Assembly (NCBI GenBank): GCA_027704905.1
Contig: CM051021.1
Span: 4,136,359 to 4,200,358 of the forward strand
DNA from: Muraenolepis orangiensis
Taxonomy: Eukaryota; Chordata; Actinopteri; Gadiformes; Muraenolepididae
DNA: 64,000 nucleotides
Direction: 5' to 3'
The position numbers and the translations under genes are program-made. Under the pieces are notes generated by a model. It searched no databases. It was not told the origin of the DNA and saw only the letters and a list, made by a program, of their open reading frames with translations. How positions within the stretch are numbered: the stretch's first letter is position 1; each line of letters starts with the position of its first letter. Shown piece after piece: positions 34,052 to 46,944 of the stretch.

Positions 34052-34990
34052 CTGTGAGTCCAGAAAGTCCAGCAAAGTATGTAAGTGTAATGTTAATGAC
34101 ATGTTATGAAAGTAAGAGTTGCAGCACTCCTAGCAGTTCAGTAGGCACACTGCCTGTGGATAATAAACTGAGTCACTCGATGTCCAGACGCTCGCGTGTA
34201 TCCTGGATCCCGGATGAACTTCTACCATGGAAATGCAAACGAACAGAAGTGAATTCCTGTGTGGAATGTTGCAATGAGATTTCCAATCTTTATTATTCAT
34301 TTATTATTTGGGCATTTCACCCCCCTTGTTTAGTTTTTAAGGAAATGATGTGCTTCGGTAAGATATGTTTACGTACGGGCCCAGTACTTGGTGATAAGAT
34401 GAGACCCCAATGATGAACTGTCCAGGGTGCTGAAATCTCTGAACAGTGATACCATGTGGTCAGCAGGGGTATTTTGGTTATACGGGCATGCCTCTCCCGT
34501 TTTTATACAGGGGATTTATAGCCCCCTGCCGATAGCCACGCCCCATATACAAGCCACACCCCTCTGATGACATCGGACTGAATGGTCGGTCAATATGAGT
34601 GGTTGTTAAGATGAAATCTATTGTTTCGACCAGCCCACCCTAATATAGCAGGCTAAAACTGGCCCTGTTTTGGGCGCTTAGAATACAGGAGAGTTGCTGA
34701 CATGACATGACACCTGTGTTCATCAATCATTTTAACATGCAAAGGGTGTGGGCCCCGGACAATTAGGCAACCCTTTGTGATTGTTCAGGTAGGCTTATGA
34801 TTAGCGCCATTGGCCAATTTGGTGTGAGGTCACGCCTCACAATATCATGTGAATTGGAACGTCAAATATGACCTTCGTCTTCAGCACTGGAGACCTGGGT
34901 TCAAGTCCTGCCTACATGGAAACCTAGTCATGGAACCATTCAGTCATTTGAGTGACCACAAATAGAACCTCCAACCACCTCATACCATGT

Positions 34991-35145
34991 GTCCTGGTGG
35001 CGCAGCGGAGTGAGCTGTGTGTTGGGCAGCTGGAGACTTCAGAGTCAAATATAACTTCTGACCACGTCCTAGCCTGCGTCCCGGTAGCACAACGGTGAGA
35101 GCTGGAGGTTATCAGCGCTAGAGACCTGGGTTCGAGGCCTGTGTG
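34991..35145 (+). repeat. tRNA-derived SINE heads (unit D)
   Basis: Same modules as at 451-660. Confidence 0.45.
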
Positions 35146-35481
35146 AGTATGTCATGTATGATGTCAAAAATAACCTACTATCCTGCCCCCACAGAGACTG
35201 GCAAATGAAAGTTGCTCCAGCCCCTCCAAAGGGGCAGGGAGATAGAAAGGGGCCTGTTGGAGAAATTTTGGACAATTCTTTATTGAATAACACTGCTGCC
35301 ACCACTCCTTCTAGTTGAAGAGGGTCCTGAGGTCGAGGGCTCTGGATATGGAAGGTAGAGACCTCCCTCCAAAGCCCGCTAGTGGTCCACCGTCTGAAAC
35401 ACAGAGGAAACAATACTCAAAACAAGCTTACAATACACACTAGGTACTGTACAGTGGCTGTACATAAAAAAGGAGCAGACC

Positions 35482-36505
35482 TACATTACATTACATTACA
35501 ATACATTACAGTCATTTAGCAGACGCTTTTATCCAAAGCGACTTACAGTAGTGTGTTTCAACAAAGGAAGGTAAGAGAACAACTCGTCACCAGAAGTCAA
35601 AAGTGCATTTAATTTCTAACAAGTCTCCAATAACTGAACCAGTGCTCAGGTAGAAGTACAATAATTCAGGCAAAAGTGTAAGTAAAGTACACAAAGTACA
35701 ATAAGTTGGCAAACACTATGCAACAATATCTAGAACAATATATACCTATCTATAATATGTAATCTACTTTTGACTGACTTAATTGACGCTACGAGGAAGG
35801 ATCCGGGAAGTGTGTCCTGAAGAGATGGGTTTTCAGCCTGCGGCGGAAGTTGTGTCGTGACCTCCGTGGGGAGTTTGTTCCACCAAATTGGGGCCAGGAC
35901 GGAGAAGAGCTGTGACTGCGTAGATCGGCCATACGGGCCCTTAAGTGAGGGGGCAAGCAGACGGCCCGAAGAAGCCGAGCGAAGTGGACGGGTTGGGATG
36001 TAGGCCTTGACCATTGCCTGGAGGTAGGATGGAGCAGTACCTTTTACTGCCTTGTAGGCTACCACCAAGGTCTTGAACTGGATGCGAGCAGCTACAGGTA
36101 GCCAGTGTAGAGTCCGAAGGAGGGTAGATGTGTGGGAGTACTTGGGGCGGTTGATCACCAGGCGAGCTGCAGCTTTCTGAATGAGCTCCAGGGGCCTGAT
36201 GGCAAATGCCGGGGCGCCAGCAAGGAGAGAGTTGCAGCAGTCCAGCCGGGAGATGACAAGAGCCTGGATGAGCACCTGCGCAGCCTTTTCAGTGAGAAAA
36301 GGCCGAATCCTCCTGATGTTGTAGAGGAGGAATCTGCAGGAGCGTGACACCGATGCAACGACAGTTGGTGGTCCAGGGTCACACCCATATTCCTTGCAGT
36401 CTGAGTAGGTGTCACCACAGCATCATCAATGGTGACAGCCAGGTATCGGTGCGGACAGCCCTTTGCCGGGAAGAACACTAGCTCAATGCGTACCTCATAC
36501 CTCAT
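35482..36505 (-). mobile_element. L2-type LINE 3' fragment (unit D)
   Basis: Fullest of the four copies: a 206-codon minus-strand frame (35730-36350) with SRLDCCNSLL and LHWLPV. Confidence 0.8.
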
Positions 36506-36734
36506 ACCTCATAAATCTGTCATAAATCAAATAAGGCAAATCTTTGTGATTGTTCAGGCAGGCTTATTATTAATGTTATGATTAGCGCCAATGGTAATCA
36601 TAAGATTAATAATCATTTGATTTGTGTGACCTGGGTGGACACTCCCACTTCTGATCACTAGAGGGTAATGTCAATTTTGTAATGTCTCCAGACGGCTCAT
36701 CAACGTCACACATGGTGGTCAACTTATTTTATTC

Positions 36735-37040
36735 TATTCTGTTTTATTCTATTTTTATCTTATTTTATAACTGCTGTCTGTCGTCGGGTATTGCACATAA
36801 GATTTTCACTCACTGTTTTATGCTTGTGTAAACTGTGAAGTGACAATAAACTTGACTTGACTTGACTTGACTTGAATACGATAGTCCTCATCCTGTTTAT
36901 CTGGTTCGATCCCCCGGCTCCTCCCAGCAAAACCTGTCTAGGTGTCTCTGAGCAAGACACCCAAACCCTAACTGCTCCTGACGTGCCAGTTGTCTCCTTG
37001 CATGGCTGACCCCGCCGTTGGTGGGTGAATGTGAGGCATG
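36735..37040 (+). repeat. LINE tail plus SINE-like repeat (unit D)
   Basis: TTGAC-tailed LINE 3' end (to about 36877) followed by the SINE-like repeat described at 18945. Confidence 0.6.
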
Positions 37041-37113
37041 ACAAATATTTGCTTAAAAAAGGTTCATTGTGTGACATTAGTTTCACATTAGTTGACAATT
37101 TGCTTTTTCACAG

Positions 37114-37193
37114 AGATTTCCACCACCCCTGATCTGAGTGACAGTCACCTGTCAGAGACCAGGTCCAGGAGGAGGAGCAGCAGGCTGACCTAG
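37114..37193 (+). other. candidate terminal coding exon of an unidentified gene
   Basis: After a good acceptor (gctttttcacag) there are 26 in-frame codons ending TAG, containing TTPDLSDSHLSETRSRR and a basic SSRLT end. The composition looks like a real C-terminus, but I do not recognise the family and no upstream exon is visible. A cut copy lies at 19160-19222. Confidence 0.35.
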
Positions 37194-37721
37194 TGACACA
37201 CTCACACACACCCTGATAGCTTGGACCAGCTGTGGCACCGGTCAAAGGTCAATCCCTAGAGACGAACACATAGTACAAGTAAGGATCTGAGAGGAGCATG
37301 ATAGGAGATGAAGGACAGAAAGAGGTGGGTCTGTTTAAACTCAACAACTTGTTGGATAAAATAATGTAAGATGCACTTAATCACAGATGGTTGATGGCAG
37401 ATGGTGGGTGTCAAAACCAACTACAGGACAGTAATACTATAGAATTAGGGAATGCAGAAAACAAGTCTTTACACACACAGTAATAGTAGTAACAGAAACG
37501 TAAACATTATCGACAGTCACATGCAACATTTATATTTTCACAATCATAACCATATATATTAATCCCCACACAGTGTATACAATTGTAGTGTATATATGTA
37601 GACCTAGCTGAAACTAGCAGTTACTTATTGACATTAACTTTCATCATCATTATTATCATCATCATCTTTGATAACATTACACATTATGAATACATAGTTC
37701 CACGACAAGCACTGCACTAAA

Positions 37722-38721
37722 NNNNNNNNNNNNNNNNNNNNNNNNNNNNNNNNNNNNNNNNNNNNNNNNNNNNNNNNNNNNNNNNNNNNNNNNNNNNNNN
37801 NNNNNNNNNNNNNNNNNNNNNNNNNNNNNNNNNNNNNNNNNNNNNNNNNNNNNNNNNNNNNNNNNNNNNNNNNNNNNNNNNNNNNNNNNNNNNNNNNNNN
37901 NNNNNNNNNNNNNNNNNNNNNNNNNNNNNNNNNNNNNNNNNNNNNNNNNNNNNNNNNNNNNNNNNNNNNNNNNNNNNNNNNNNNNNNNNNNNNNNNNNNN
38001 NNNNNNNNNNNNNNNNNNNNNNNNNNNNNNNNNNNNNNNNNNNNNNNNNNNNNNNNNNNNNNNNNNNNNNNNNNNNNNNNNNNNNNNNNNNNNNNNNNNN
38101 NNNNNNNNNNNNNNNNNNNNNNNNNNNNNNNNNNNNNNNNNNNNNNNNNNNNNNNNNNNNNNNNNNNNNNNNNNNNNNNNNNNNNNNNNNNNNNNNNNNN
38201 NNNNNNNNNNNNNNNNNNNNNNNNNNNNNNNNNNNNNNNNNNNNNNNNNNNNNNNNNNNNNNNNNNNNNNNNNNNNNNNNNNNNNNNNNNNNNNNNNNNN
38301 NNNNNNNNNNNNNNNNNNNNNNNNNNNNNNNNNNNNNNNNNNNNNNNNNNNNNNNNNNNNNNNNNNNNNNNNNNNNNNNNNNNNNNNNNNNNNNNNNNNN
38401 NNNNNNNNNNNNNNNNNNNNNNNNNNNNNNNNNNNNNNNNNNNNNNNNNNNNNNNNNNNNNNNNNNNNNNNNNNNNNNNNNNNNNNNNNNNNNNNNNNNN
38501 NNNNNNNNNNNNNNNNNNNNNNNNNNNNNNNNNNNNNNNNNNNNNNNNNNNNNNNNNNNNNNNNNNNNNNNNNNNNNNNNNNNNNNNNNNNNNNNNNNNN
38601 NNNNNNNNNNNNNNNNNNNNNNNNNNNNNNNNNNNNNNNNNNNNNNNNNNNNNNNNNNNNNNNNNNNNNNNNNNNNNNNNNNNNNNNNNNNNNNNNNNNN
38701 NNNNNNNNNNNNNNNNNNNNN
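37722..38721. other. assembly gap (1,000 N)
   Basis: Exactly 1,000 N, a placeholder length. It separates the ZPAX array from the zinc-finger duplication. The right edge starts within the duplicated segment that reappears at 61179. Confidence 1.
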
Positions 38722-38910
38722 CTATGCAGTATGTTGGCTCTAAGTCATTGTAAAATCATATACAAGTGATATGTTTGGTGGGAGTGTAACTGCCTCTGTG
38801 TTCAGTTTGAGTTTTTGGTTCCTACCTAAATGCTGTAGAGTAAGAGCGGAACTAATGGTTGAAGCGCACAGTGTTCCGGGGACGTTTATGCCGACGCACG
38901 CGTGTCAAAA

Positions 38911-38918
38911 TATATAAG
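38911..38918 (+). promoter_or_regulatory. TATA box of the zinc-finger gene
   Basis: TATATAAG in an otherwise GC-containing stretch, about 30 bases before a CAGTCAGT-rich presumed transcription start and about 90 bases before a GTACGT splice donor. Duplicated at 61367-61374. Confidence 0.65.
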
Positions 38919-38940
38919 AGAAAGTTCCGTCACAGTCAGT

Positions 38941-39008
38941 CAGTTCGGTCGGTCAGTTCAGTCAGTGAAGTTCCATAATTTCCTCTCTTATTGCATGCAG
39001 CCAATAAG
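38941..39008 (+). other. 5' untranslated exon 1 of the zinc-finger gene
   Basis: Runs from the inferred start about 30 bases after the TATA box to the donor aataag/gtacgt. No ATG in a long frame, so the first exon is taken as non-coding. Confidence 0.45.
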
Positions 39009-39196
39009 GTACGTTTGGTCTTGTGGTTGTTAGCTGTGTGTAGGCTCAAGCCAGGTAGCTAAAGTGCTAACGAAATGTTTGCTAAGTGAGTTTATTGTTA
39101 TTATTATTGCAGAAGGATTTAATGTGTTTTGTAGGTTAAGTTCATTTTGGTTAACAATATTGTAAAGACATGTGACACTAAGAGACGAAGTAGAAA

Positions 39197-40085
39197 TAGA
39201 GGTGGGACGATCGATCGGCTTCCGATCATTATCGGCCGATTTTGAAGAAAAATGCGCAATCGGAGAATGCCGATCTTTCTTTAATGTTGCCGATTTCATA
39301 GCCGATCCTGCACGTGAGAAACACGTGAGCTAATTTCTTTACCAACAAGACAAATTTAATAAGACACCTGAAAACCCATCACCCAGCGCAGCATGGCGAG
39401 TTTGTTAAACTGACTGGAGAACGAGAACCCCAGGAATGCATGATGGATGAAACTGTTCTATAGTACAGGGGTTCCCACCCTTTTTTTGTGCCACGGACCG
39501 GCAGATACATGAAAAAAAATCTCGCGGACCAGTTGTCAATTTTCGCGGACCGGTTGTCAAAGTGTGTGTCAACACACACCCCTAACAAAACGGCAGGGCT
39601 CGATTTCAGTATAAACGCGCATGTACGCGCAGCGCCCGTAACACAAACCCCGGCTCGTTCGCGACCGACACGTCACTAGCGCGTAGTCTCTTTAGTAGCG
39701 CGTGTAACTGAAAGTCTCTCGTTATGCCGCCGATATATATTTAATCTATATATATAGATTATACCGCTATATAATCTATATATATAGATTATACTATATA
39801 TATCATCTCTATATATAGATTATACCGCCTGCCGTTCACCTATACTCAAATGATTTGAGTCAAATATGATGATAAACACACAGCTGTTTCGCCAGTAACA
39901 CCTCCACGGCCCGGTACCGGTCTGCGGCCCGGCGGTTGGGAACCCCTGCTATAATACTGTTATAGCAGCAATACACTGTAGACTGCTATAGCTGCAAAAA
40001 AAAAAAAAAATCGGTGATCGGTGGGGCAGATATTTCTCATTGTGATCGGTGATCGGTGGCAAAAAACGTGATCGTCCCATCCCTA
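39197..40085. mobile_element. non-autonomous hAT element with another hAT inside
   Basis: Ends are inverted versions of a gggatgggacgatc-type terminus, flanked by the perfect 8-base duplication agtagaaa (39189-39196 and 40086-40093). It lies in intron 1 of the zinc-finger gene. The interior is occupied by the element at 39466-39948. Confidence 0.8.
39466..39948. mobile_element. hAT MITE nested in the hAT element
   Basis: Terminal inverted repeats caggggttccca and its complement, flanked by ctatagta and ctataata (7 of 8 identical). It contains three tatatatagat hairpin repeats at about 39738-39830. 483 bases, no coding. Confidence 0.75.
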
Positions 40086-40331
40086 AGTAGAAATAATATG
40101 GATGTATGTTGTTATTGTTTGATCTGTGATTTATTGTATTTCATGGGTGTGTTTCACAGTTCTCACGGTCCGGATTTGAATAAATCCTACCAGTATCATA
40201 AAGAACGCATTGCTGTCATCATTGTATGAGAGGGAATTACACTCTGGTCATTGTTTCACACACAGACTCAGTCTATTTATCTTTTCTTACAGGAGGCAGA
40301 GCTTGATTCCAGCTTCTCTTCCAGCCTCATT

Positions 40332-43300
40332 ATGACAGATCCTCTGGATTCCTCTGGTTTTCATCCTTCATCATGTCGGAGTTTGTCAAACTCCACCTCC
40401 AACTCAACAGACGTGACTGAGAGCCGCCTGATGGAGAGCACTGTACTGGTGAACAAATCAAAGTTAGATGAACTTTTTCGATTCTGTCAGACCTGCGGGC
40501 ATCCCCTCATCCAGAAGAGCCTCAAAAGCATGAACTGTGGAGCTCAATTGAAAATCAAATGGATGTGCACAAATGGGCACGCTGGGACCTGGCTTTCCTG
40601 TCCGGATGTCGGAATGCACACCTGCCAACCTGCACACAGTTTGTGTTCCAGCTACACAATTCCGCAGGTACTAGTTAACACTATGCAGACATTGGCTTTT
40701 CCCTTAAAGTGTAAGTAAACACCCTGTTTCAGCTCGGCTTCGAACGCTAAGATTTGTGTGGTGTTGTGTTTTGGGCGAGGAGTTCTTGGAAGGAGGGAGG
40801 GGGGGGGATGTGTAATCCCCATTGTTACCATCCACACAAACTTTGTGATCCATTTTTTGAAATTATTTTTTTAAGCTAGCACTGTCATTGTGTATTGTTT
40901 GTTATTATTAATAATGACAAAGCTGCATATGAAATGCACACCACACACTGTGGCACTATACTATTAAGTGCCCAAGAAGCTAAAATGAATATTTCAGCGG
41001 TCAGGGATATTTACCTAATTTTTCCACTTCGGAGGCCCTCTTAACAATCACCCCAGATAGCTTTTATCTTCATTGCACTTGGACATCGGTGTTGACATAT
41101 TGGTTTTTAGAAAGCACACTTTTAAATACATTTAAAGTCATTCCAACCCACTTCTATTAAACAACACAATGGTGTTGAAAGGAACAGTACTTTTTTCATT
41201 TCAGCCTTATCTGTTAAATGAAAAAATAAATAAACCGTGCAGTAGTTAAACTAGTGCAATTTCACTTTGCAGTTGTTCGCCTGTGATTGACAGGAGGCGG
41301 GACAACATGTTACAAGTTCTGTCCTTGATGTGGACGGCATTCACACTTGGCTTCTAGCTGTATTGTGTAGGTGCTACTCTGCACAACTTTTTCCCAAAAG
41401 ATCCACTAAGTCTAAAATAAGTAGTTTTTGTGTTCGGTTTTTCCTGAATCGATTGTTCGCAATTCTCCTCAGACCTAAAATGATTAAATGCAAACTGAAT
41501 AAAATTATATATTGTGTTTTTTGGTTTGAAAATAATAAATGTGTAAGCCCTGAAAAAAACAAACATGTTAAGTCCTGTTTGTCAGCCAGAGACTAGTTTT
41601 TGAATGTTGTATTACCATTTTTTTTTTCTGAATGAGAAATCAATAATGCCATTCAATGTGTGAGTAATTTCTACCCTAAGTGAGTTAATTTTATTTACTT
41701 TTTCTTTCAGACCGTGGAAGCAGACATTCCAACACCAAATGCATCTTTTGCTCCCCAATATGCTCCAGACTGGGTCAGTAGTCCCCTTCATAAGCTCTGA
41801 AACATGGTGGTTGTTTCATTTAGCATATCGGCAATAACAAATACCTATAAATGAGGCTGCATGTCTAACGGCTTGTAGAATGGTTAGTGTTAATTTCTTA
41901 ATTACTGGATTATTTTCCACAGCCTGTTTATATTGGGCTCATTAGCTCCCAGTCTTCCGATGCACTCTTAAGTACAAATCACACCTCTCCCCGTTGAGCA
42001 CATATCAGAAGATCTCCATCACTACTCAGACCGCACAGCAAGTAGTCTCTGATTGGTTGAGCGGGAGTATACGTAGAGTTTGGTTTCTGACAGCGAGACG
42101 TGAGGATTTACGCACCTGGCAAAATCAAAACACTATTTTCAGTTGGTTGTGGTGTACCAACTGGCAGCTCTGCAAAGATCTGTCATGTCGGAGTCCTGCG
42201 GATATTCCCGAACCTGGGTACCACAGAAGTGTGAATTTTGAGTGCTTTTTCGCTACTCTGTTGGTAGCAGTTTCTGTCTTTGTAGTTTGTACATTCTTTG
42301 TGACGGTTTCCTACAATTAAATTGCTGTGGGAATGGTGTTAATTAATTGTGCTATTCCTATTGCAGACGGCGCCATATGAAGACAACGGCCCTGAGATAA
42401 CCTTTTCTGTATCAGATATTGTTTCTGATGATGAAAATAATTGCTCAAATCAAGGAGAAGGAGAACTAGAAGAAGATGAAGATGAGGAAGAGGAAGAGCA
42501 GGAGGAGATTGACGACTCGAATGATTCAGACTGGGGAAAGGATGATTATGATTCTGAAGAATTGGATGACTCTAAAGAAATGGACTTGGTCTCTGAATTG
42601 GATGAAAGTATCTGGCAGCTTTGTCCAGAATGCTGTGCCTTCATCTATTCGGGCAAGACTCACACGTGCGAGTATAAAATCAAGCCATTTGCCTGCAATG
42701 TTTGTGGCAAGAGATGTGTGGACGAAAGGGCCCTAAAATGGCATGACAATATACACAAAGAAAGCTATGAGCACCCCTGCAAGTTCTGTATGGTGCCCTT
42801 TAAAACAAGACTTGATAAACTGGCCCATGAGAGAGCCCACATCCCCAGTGCAAGACCCTATAAATGCCCCGACTGTTCCTTGACATTTTCCAAGCTCCCT
42901 GCACGCAATTTACACTCGAAAGGCCACAGGGGCCCCAAAAGATATCCATGTCCCCATTGTGCTTCGTCCTTCAAGGATACCTACTGTTTAAAGAGACACG
43001 TCGTGGTGCACACTGGCGTGAAGCAGTACGTGTGCGAGTTCTGCAGTCGCTCCTTCAACCAGCGGGGCCACCTCACATCCCACCTGCGTCTGCACACCGG
43101 GGAGAAGCCCTTCAAGTGCCAGCACTGTGACGAGCGCTTCAACCACAACGTCAGCCTGAAGAGTCACGTTATGCGCTACCATGAAGGAGCTGCCGACTCC
43201 GGGCCTAGCGAAGGCATTAAGGAGGAGATGAAGGAGATGAGCATCGGAGACACTGAGGATAAGGACGAGGGTGTTATCGATCGTGAGTCTAAACGCAAAG

Positions 43301-43719
43301 AACCAGTGACGCAGGTAAAGAAGACTAGGGATAGGTCCATAGGTAGACCTAAAGGAAGGTCAGTAAGGGGGGAGACTGACTCAGTTCCTGCTGTGCCAGA
43401 AGAGGCACTGGACTCAATCATGGCAGCTGAAGACTCAAAGGGTGGCCATTTTAGGAGAGCTTCTTCTGAAAGCAGTTGGCATGACCGGGGTACAACTTCT
43501 GCTGAACTTACAGGAAAAGATGAGGCGGAGGAGAGCAAGGCATTGAGGAAGCGGAAAGTCAGTCGGAGACCAAAGACCTTTGACACAGCAGAGGTGGATT
43601 TCAACAGTGACTCCGATTTTGACCCTGCAGAAGAGGCGAAGAAGAGACGGACAAGCGGTCAAAAGTCAAGAAATGTAGGACATAGAGGAAAGCTGAATAA
43701 TCGAGTAGTCTCCAAATGA
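40332..43719 (+). CDS. acidic six-finger C2H2 zinc-finger protein
   Basis: Coding exons 40332-40667, 41711-41773 and 42367-43719 (all phase 0) give 583 residues. The acceptor before 40293 leaves a short untranslated part in exon 2. The N-terminal module has two CxxC-type pairs and CTNGHAGTWLSCP. Exon 4 begins with a very acidic stretch (EEDEDEEEEEQEE), then six C2H2 fingers from FACNVCGKRC to FKCQHCDERF with standard CxxC-12-HxxxH spacing, and linkers that include TGEKPF. The C-terminus is Lys/Arg/Ser-rich with likely nuclear localisation runs (RKRKVSRRPK). Role: presumably sequence-specific DNA binding in the nucleus; target unknown. The N-terminal module resembles that of the neighbouring transposase-derived protein. 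Part of a tandem duplication whose second copy starts at 61179. Not matched to a named gene. Confidence 0.85.
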
Positions 43720-44215
43720 TTGGGTTTTTCAAAAAAACAACAATCTTATTTTATTATTGTCAAGTATATTGTATATGATATAAATATTGGAGGGTCAAGC
43801 AGAGAGCAGTGTTTATTGTGATTCATATTTTTCTAAACGTGTATATATAATTGAGTGAGTGTTTCATGTAAAATATTTATGTGTATCGAAGTTTCCTTTT
43901 ATTATTGTTTAATTTAATTGAATAGCGGGCAAATATTTTTCAAAAACTTTAACCATTTTTCACTGGCGTGTGTGTGTGTGTGTGTGTGCACATACATACA
44001 CATACATCAAAAGGTATAAAAATGTTTTTATTGTTAACCATTTCAGTAACCAGACGCACCTTGTTTGGTGCCATTGACTAGTGTAGTATAGTGGGTTTTA
44101 ATGCATGTATCATTGTCCTTTTTATAGATTGAAACCTAAAGTTCAGTCTGAATGTAAGCAATGTTGTAACTTCTGATGTGTGAATGAATAAATGAGAATC
44201 GTATCTGTGTTCTTG
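43720..44215 (+). other. 3' UTR of the zinc-finger gene
   Basis: AT-rich, non-coding, with a (GT)n run near 43970 and a poly(A) signal AATAAA at 44187-44192. Confidence 0.55.
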
Positions 44216-46088
44216 TTGTATCTGTTTATATTACAGTGTTACGTTGATTTGTTTGTCTTTCTCGGTCCATGCACTACGCATTTGAGTGGTTTTGTGTTGG
44301 AAAAACAATGCAACCAATCAGATATTTTTCTAGGTTGCTAGGAAGAATATCCTTCAACCAAAGTATTCCCGATGACTTTGGCCCTTAGACTGAATGAGAG
44401 CGTACGTTTGGATTGACAATTTGATCAACCAATCATATAGTGATTTGTAGCCAATGGGCGTGAGAGGGGATCTAGCGTAGTGCTACATTTTTTCTACGTA
44501 GGATTTTACGTCAAAATGGCGAAGGCGAAGATGATGGGCTGTTACTTCACTACATGGACACTACTTTACACTTTACCAACTATGTGTGACCCCCAGGGGG
44601 CGCCCAAATTCACAATTTATATAATTAAGCTAGGAAACCCAAACAGCGCTCCAAACAGCGCTACCCTTAAAGCTATCTAAACAGGTTATGTCCAATAAAG
44701 GAACAAGGATGGGACTGATGTAATCAAAATACAATTTTATTAAAACAGTAGGCACAATAAATACAGTTGGCAATCAGCACAAGCAATTATTTCCCACAGG
44801 TGTGCAAAATGCTGCAATAAATAAGTCACGGCACCACAATCACATAATAAGTCAGTGTTAAAAGTCTAATAAATAGTATAGCGAAATAAGGTTGAATAAA
44901 TAGTTAGAGTGCACACGCGCACACACACACACTTCAACGCTATGAGACTTCACACCAAAATAGGCCGTACACGCACACAGCGTTTCACACTACAAACTGG
45001 TAAACACTGCAAACGGAGCACCGCCCCGACGAGAAATATTGCACAATGCCCAAGGCCAGAGTTATACTACTTGCCTAACAAACAAAGAAAGACAGACAAA
45101 ACAAACAAACAACAAACCAAACGTGTGAACTAGTAGGCTAAACGTAGCAGGCCGTCAGCCCAGGCCCACCGAGCTCCAGGTCGCAACACAGTTGTGGCAA
45201 GGTTCCGAGACACACACATACGTATATTCGAACAAATAGATAAAAACAACAGAATGACTAAACCCAGGAAAAACAGTGGCTAGTTGGACAGACGAAGACA
45301 ATCCTCCTGTAATCACAAAGCATAAATGGTTTGGTATTCTATGCTACAAGGCTAGATCTACGATGAGAGACTAATTACAAAAGGGATTAAATGAACTTAC
45401 GGTTTTGAGGACAGCCTGAATTCAAAGCTATAAAGCCAATGAAGTTCCACCGTATAGATGTCTAATAGTTGAGCACACTCTTGTCAGCGTCAGCGCTGCT
45501 TCTATTCATAGGCAATATCAGACAGGAAACAATCAGAGCTATAAACATTACGTTACGTCTGAGGGCGAAAGGGAGCCAGTAAACTTACGTTGCTGCAAAC
45601 CCGTGAGGAATCACTACTCGCTCCACTGGTTACTGTAGACTTGTAACTGCGCATACCATTTACTGGTCACCATACGCACACAGACGCCAGGCCGAGCTAC
45701 AAACAAACAATGAGCCGTGTTAAGCGCTACTCAAATGAATGAGTTTAGCGTTAAAACCCAATAGACATGACCTTCCAAAAACTCACGTTCTCCTGATCGC
45801 ACAGCTTAACTCCAAGCGGCTCACTCTTCAAAACACAAAACGCACTATTGTCCTCCTGTGTACGTCAGACACCTTTTAAAGGCAAGCGCGAATCAAACAA
45901 TCAGTGCCAGTGGGCCGGCCTTCATGCTGTGCTTCCGGTCTCAACCACCCTACCCGCTACATATGGTACACTTGGAAATTGGCTGCGACAATCTTATCTG
46001 CCTAAAAGAGATAAGGCAAAAAGTGACTGCCTCCGTGACGTCCGTCTGACTAGAAAAACGGAATTTTCGAATGGGGGGTGGTGTGGTG
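44216..46088. other. intergenic, no gene supported
   Basis: The first 260 bases continue the segment shared with 19611-19905. From about 44610 the sequence has aataaa-type runs and scattered short frames on both strands. It could be a decayed transposable element, but I find no termini or protein motif. Confidence 0.4.
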
Positions 46089-46096
46089 GTCTACAG

Positions 46097-46216
46097 CAGG
46101 GGTTCCCAAAGTGGGACCCCAAGGGGGGGTCACGAGATGATTTCAGAATCCTCTTGATGTGACCCATGAGGTTTTTTATTTTTTATTTTATTATTATTTA
46201 TTTATTTTTATCATTT

Positions 46217-46248
<32 letters not shown>

Positions 46249-46466
46249 GTTAATAATAACGTGAGTGACAAATAAAGGAATTCTGATTCCGACAGATTCA
46301 CGACAGTAAAAAAAAAGCCACACACAATGTTCGTGATAGCGATTACCCCCCCCCCCCCCGTTGGACTTCACGATGTTCGCTCCCGTTGGACGGTGATAGT
46401 GGGGGGTCGCCAGTCTCCAGCACTGTTATTTTGGGGGTCGCGGGCTGAAAAGTTGGGGAACCCCTG
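46097..46466. mobile_element. hAT-type MITE
   Basis: 370 bases with inverted ends (caggggttcccaaag and ttggggaacccctg), flanked by the perfect 8-base duplication gtctacag (46089-46096 and 46467-46474). It contains an (ATT)n run and a C10 tract. No transposase. Confidence 0.85.
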
Positions 46467-46474
46467 GTCTACAG

Positions 46475-46944
46475 AAGGTCCAGTTGTGATAGACACGCTT
46501 CGCCACTGCAACACACTATATATATATTGGACCTTTTGTCAGTCAGCAGTTCACCAACATATCAATTACTATCGTTGCATTGTTTTGCGTGTCTCTATCG
46601 CTCTATCTCTGTTTCTCTTCTACCTAAACCCCAAACAAATCCACGACTGCTGATCCTTGTTTAAATCACTCACCAAAACTCACCTGTTCAGAACTAGGTT
46701 CAGTGTTGTGTTGTGTTTTATGTTTTAAACCTGTTGTTTCTTGTTAAATGTATTTATGTATCCATGTACCAAAGTATTTTAATAATGTAAAGTCTATGAG
46801 TTACTTAATAATCGCTTAATCGCTATGTAAAATAAATGTTATTTTTTATAGTTATTATTTACCCAACATTTTATGTTGACTGTTTTCATCTGAGGCTAAA
46901 TTAGTTTATTAATGACTTCATTTGCCTCTGTCTTTACATCCCAG
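46475..46944. other. intergenic, no feature seen
   Basis: AT-rich, no long frame and no recognised repeat. Confidence 0.4.

Larger units (their letters stand above)
34441..37721. repeat. ZPAX array unit D (cut by gap)
   Basis: Colinear with 16510-19500 of unit C, plus about 290 bases (37160-37450) absent from C. It ends at the assembly gap before any ZPAX exon. Confidence 0.85.

Noticed and set aside
41994..42320. A 108-codon frame in intron 3 of the zinc-finger gene, with a hydrophobic end
   Set aside because: Non-ATG-dependent frame, no family pattern, no splice signals in phase with the flanking exons.
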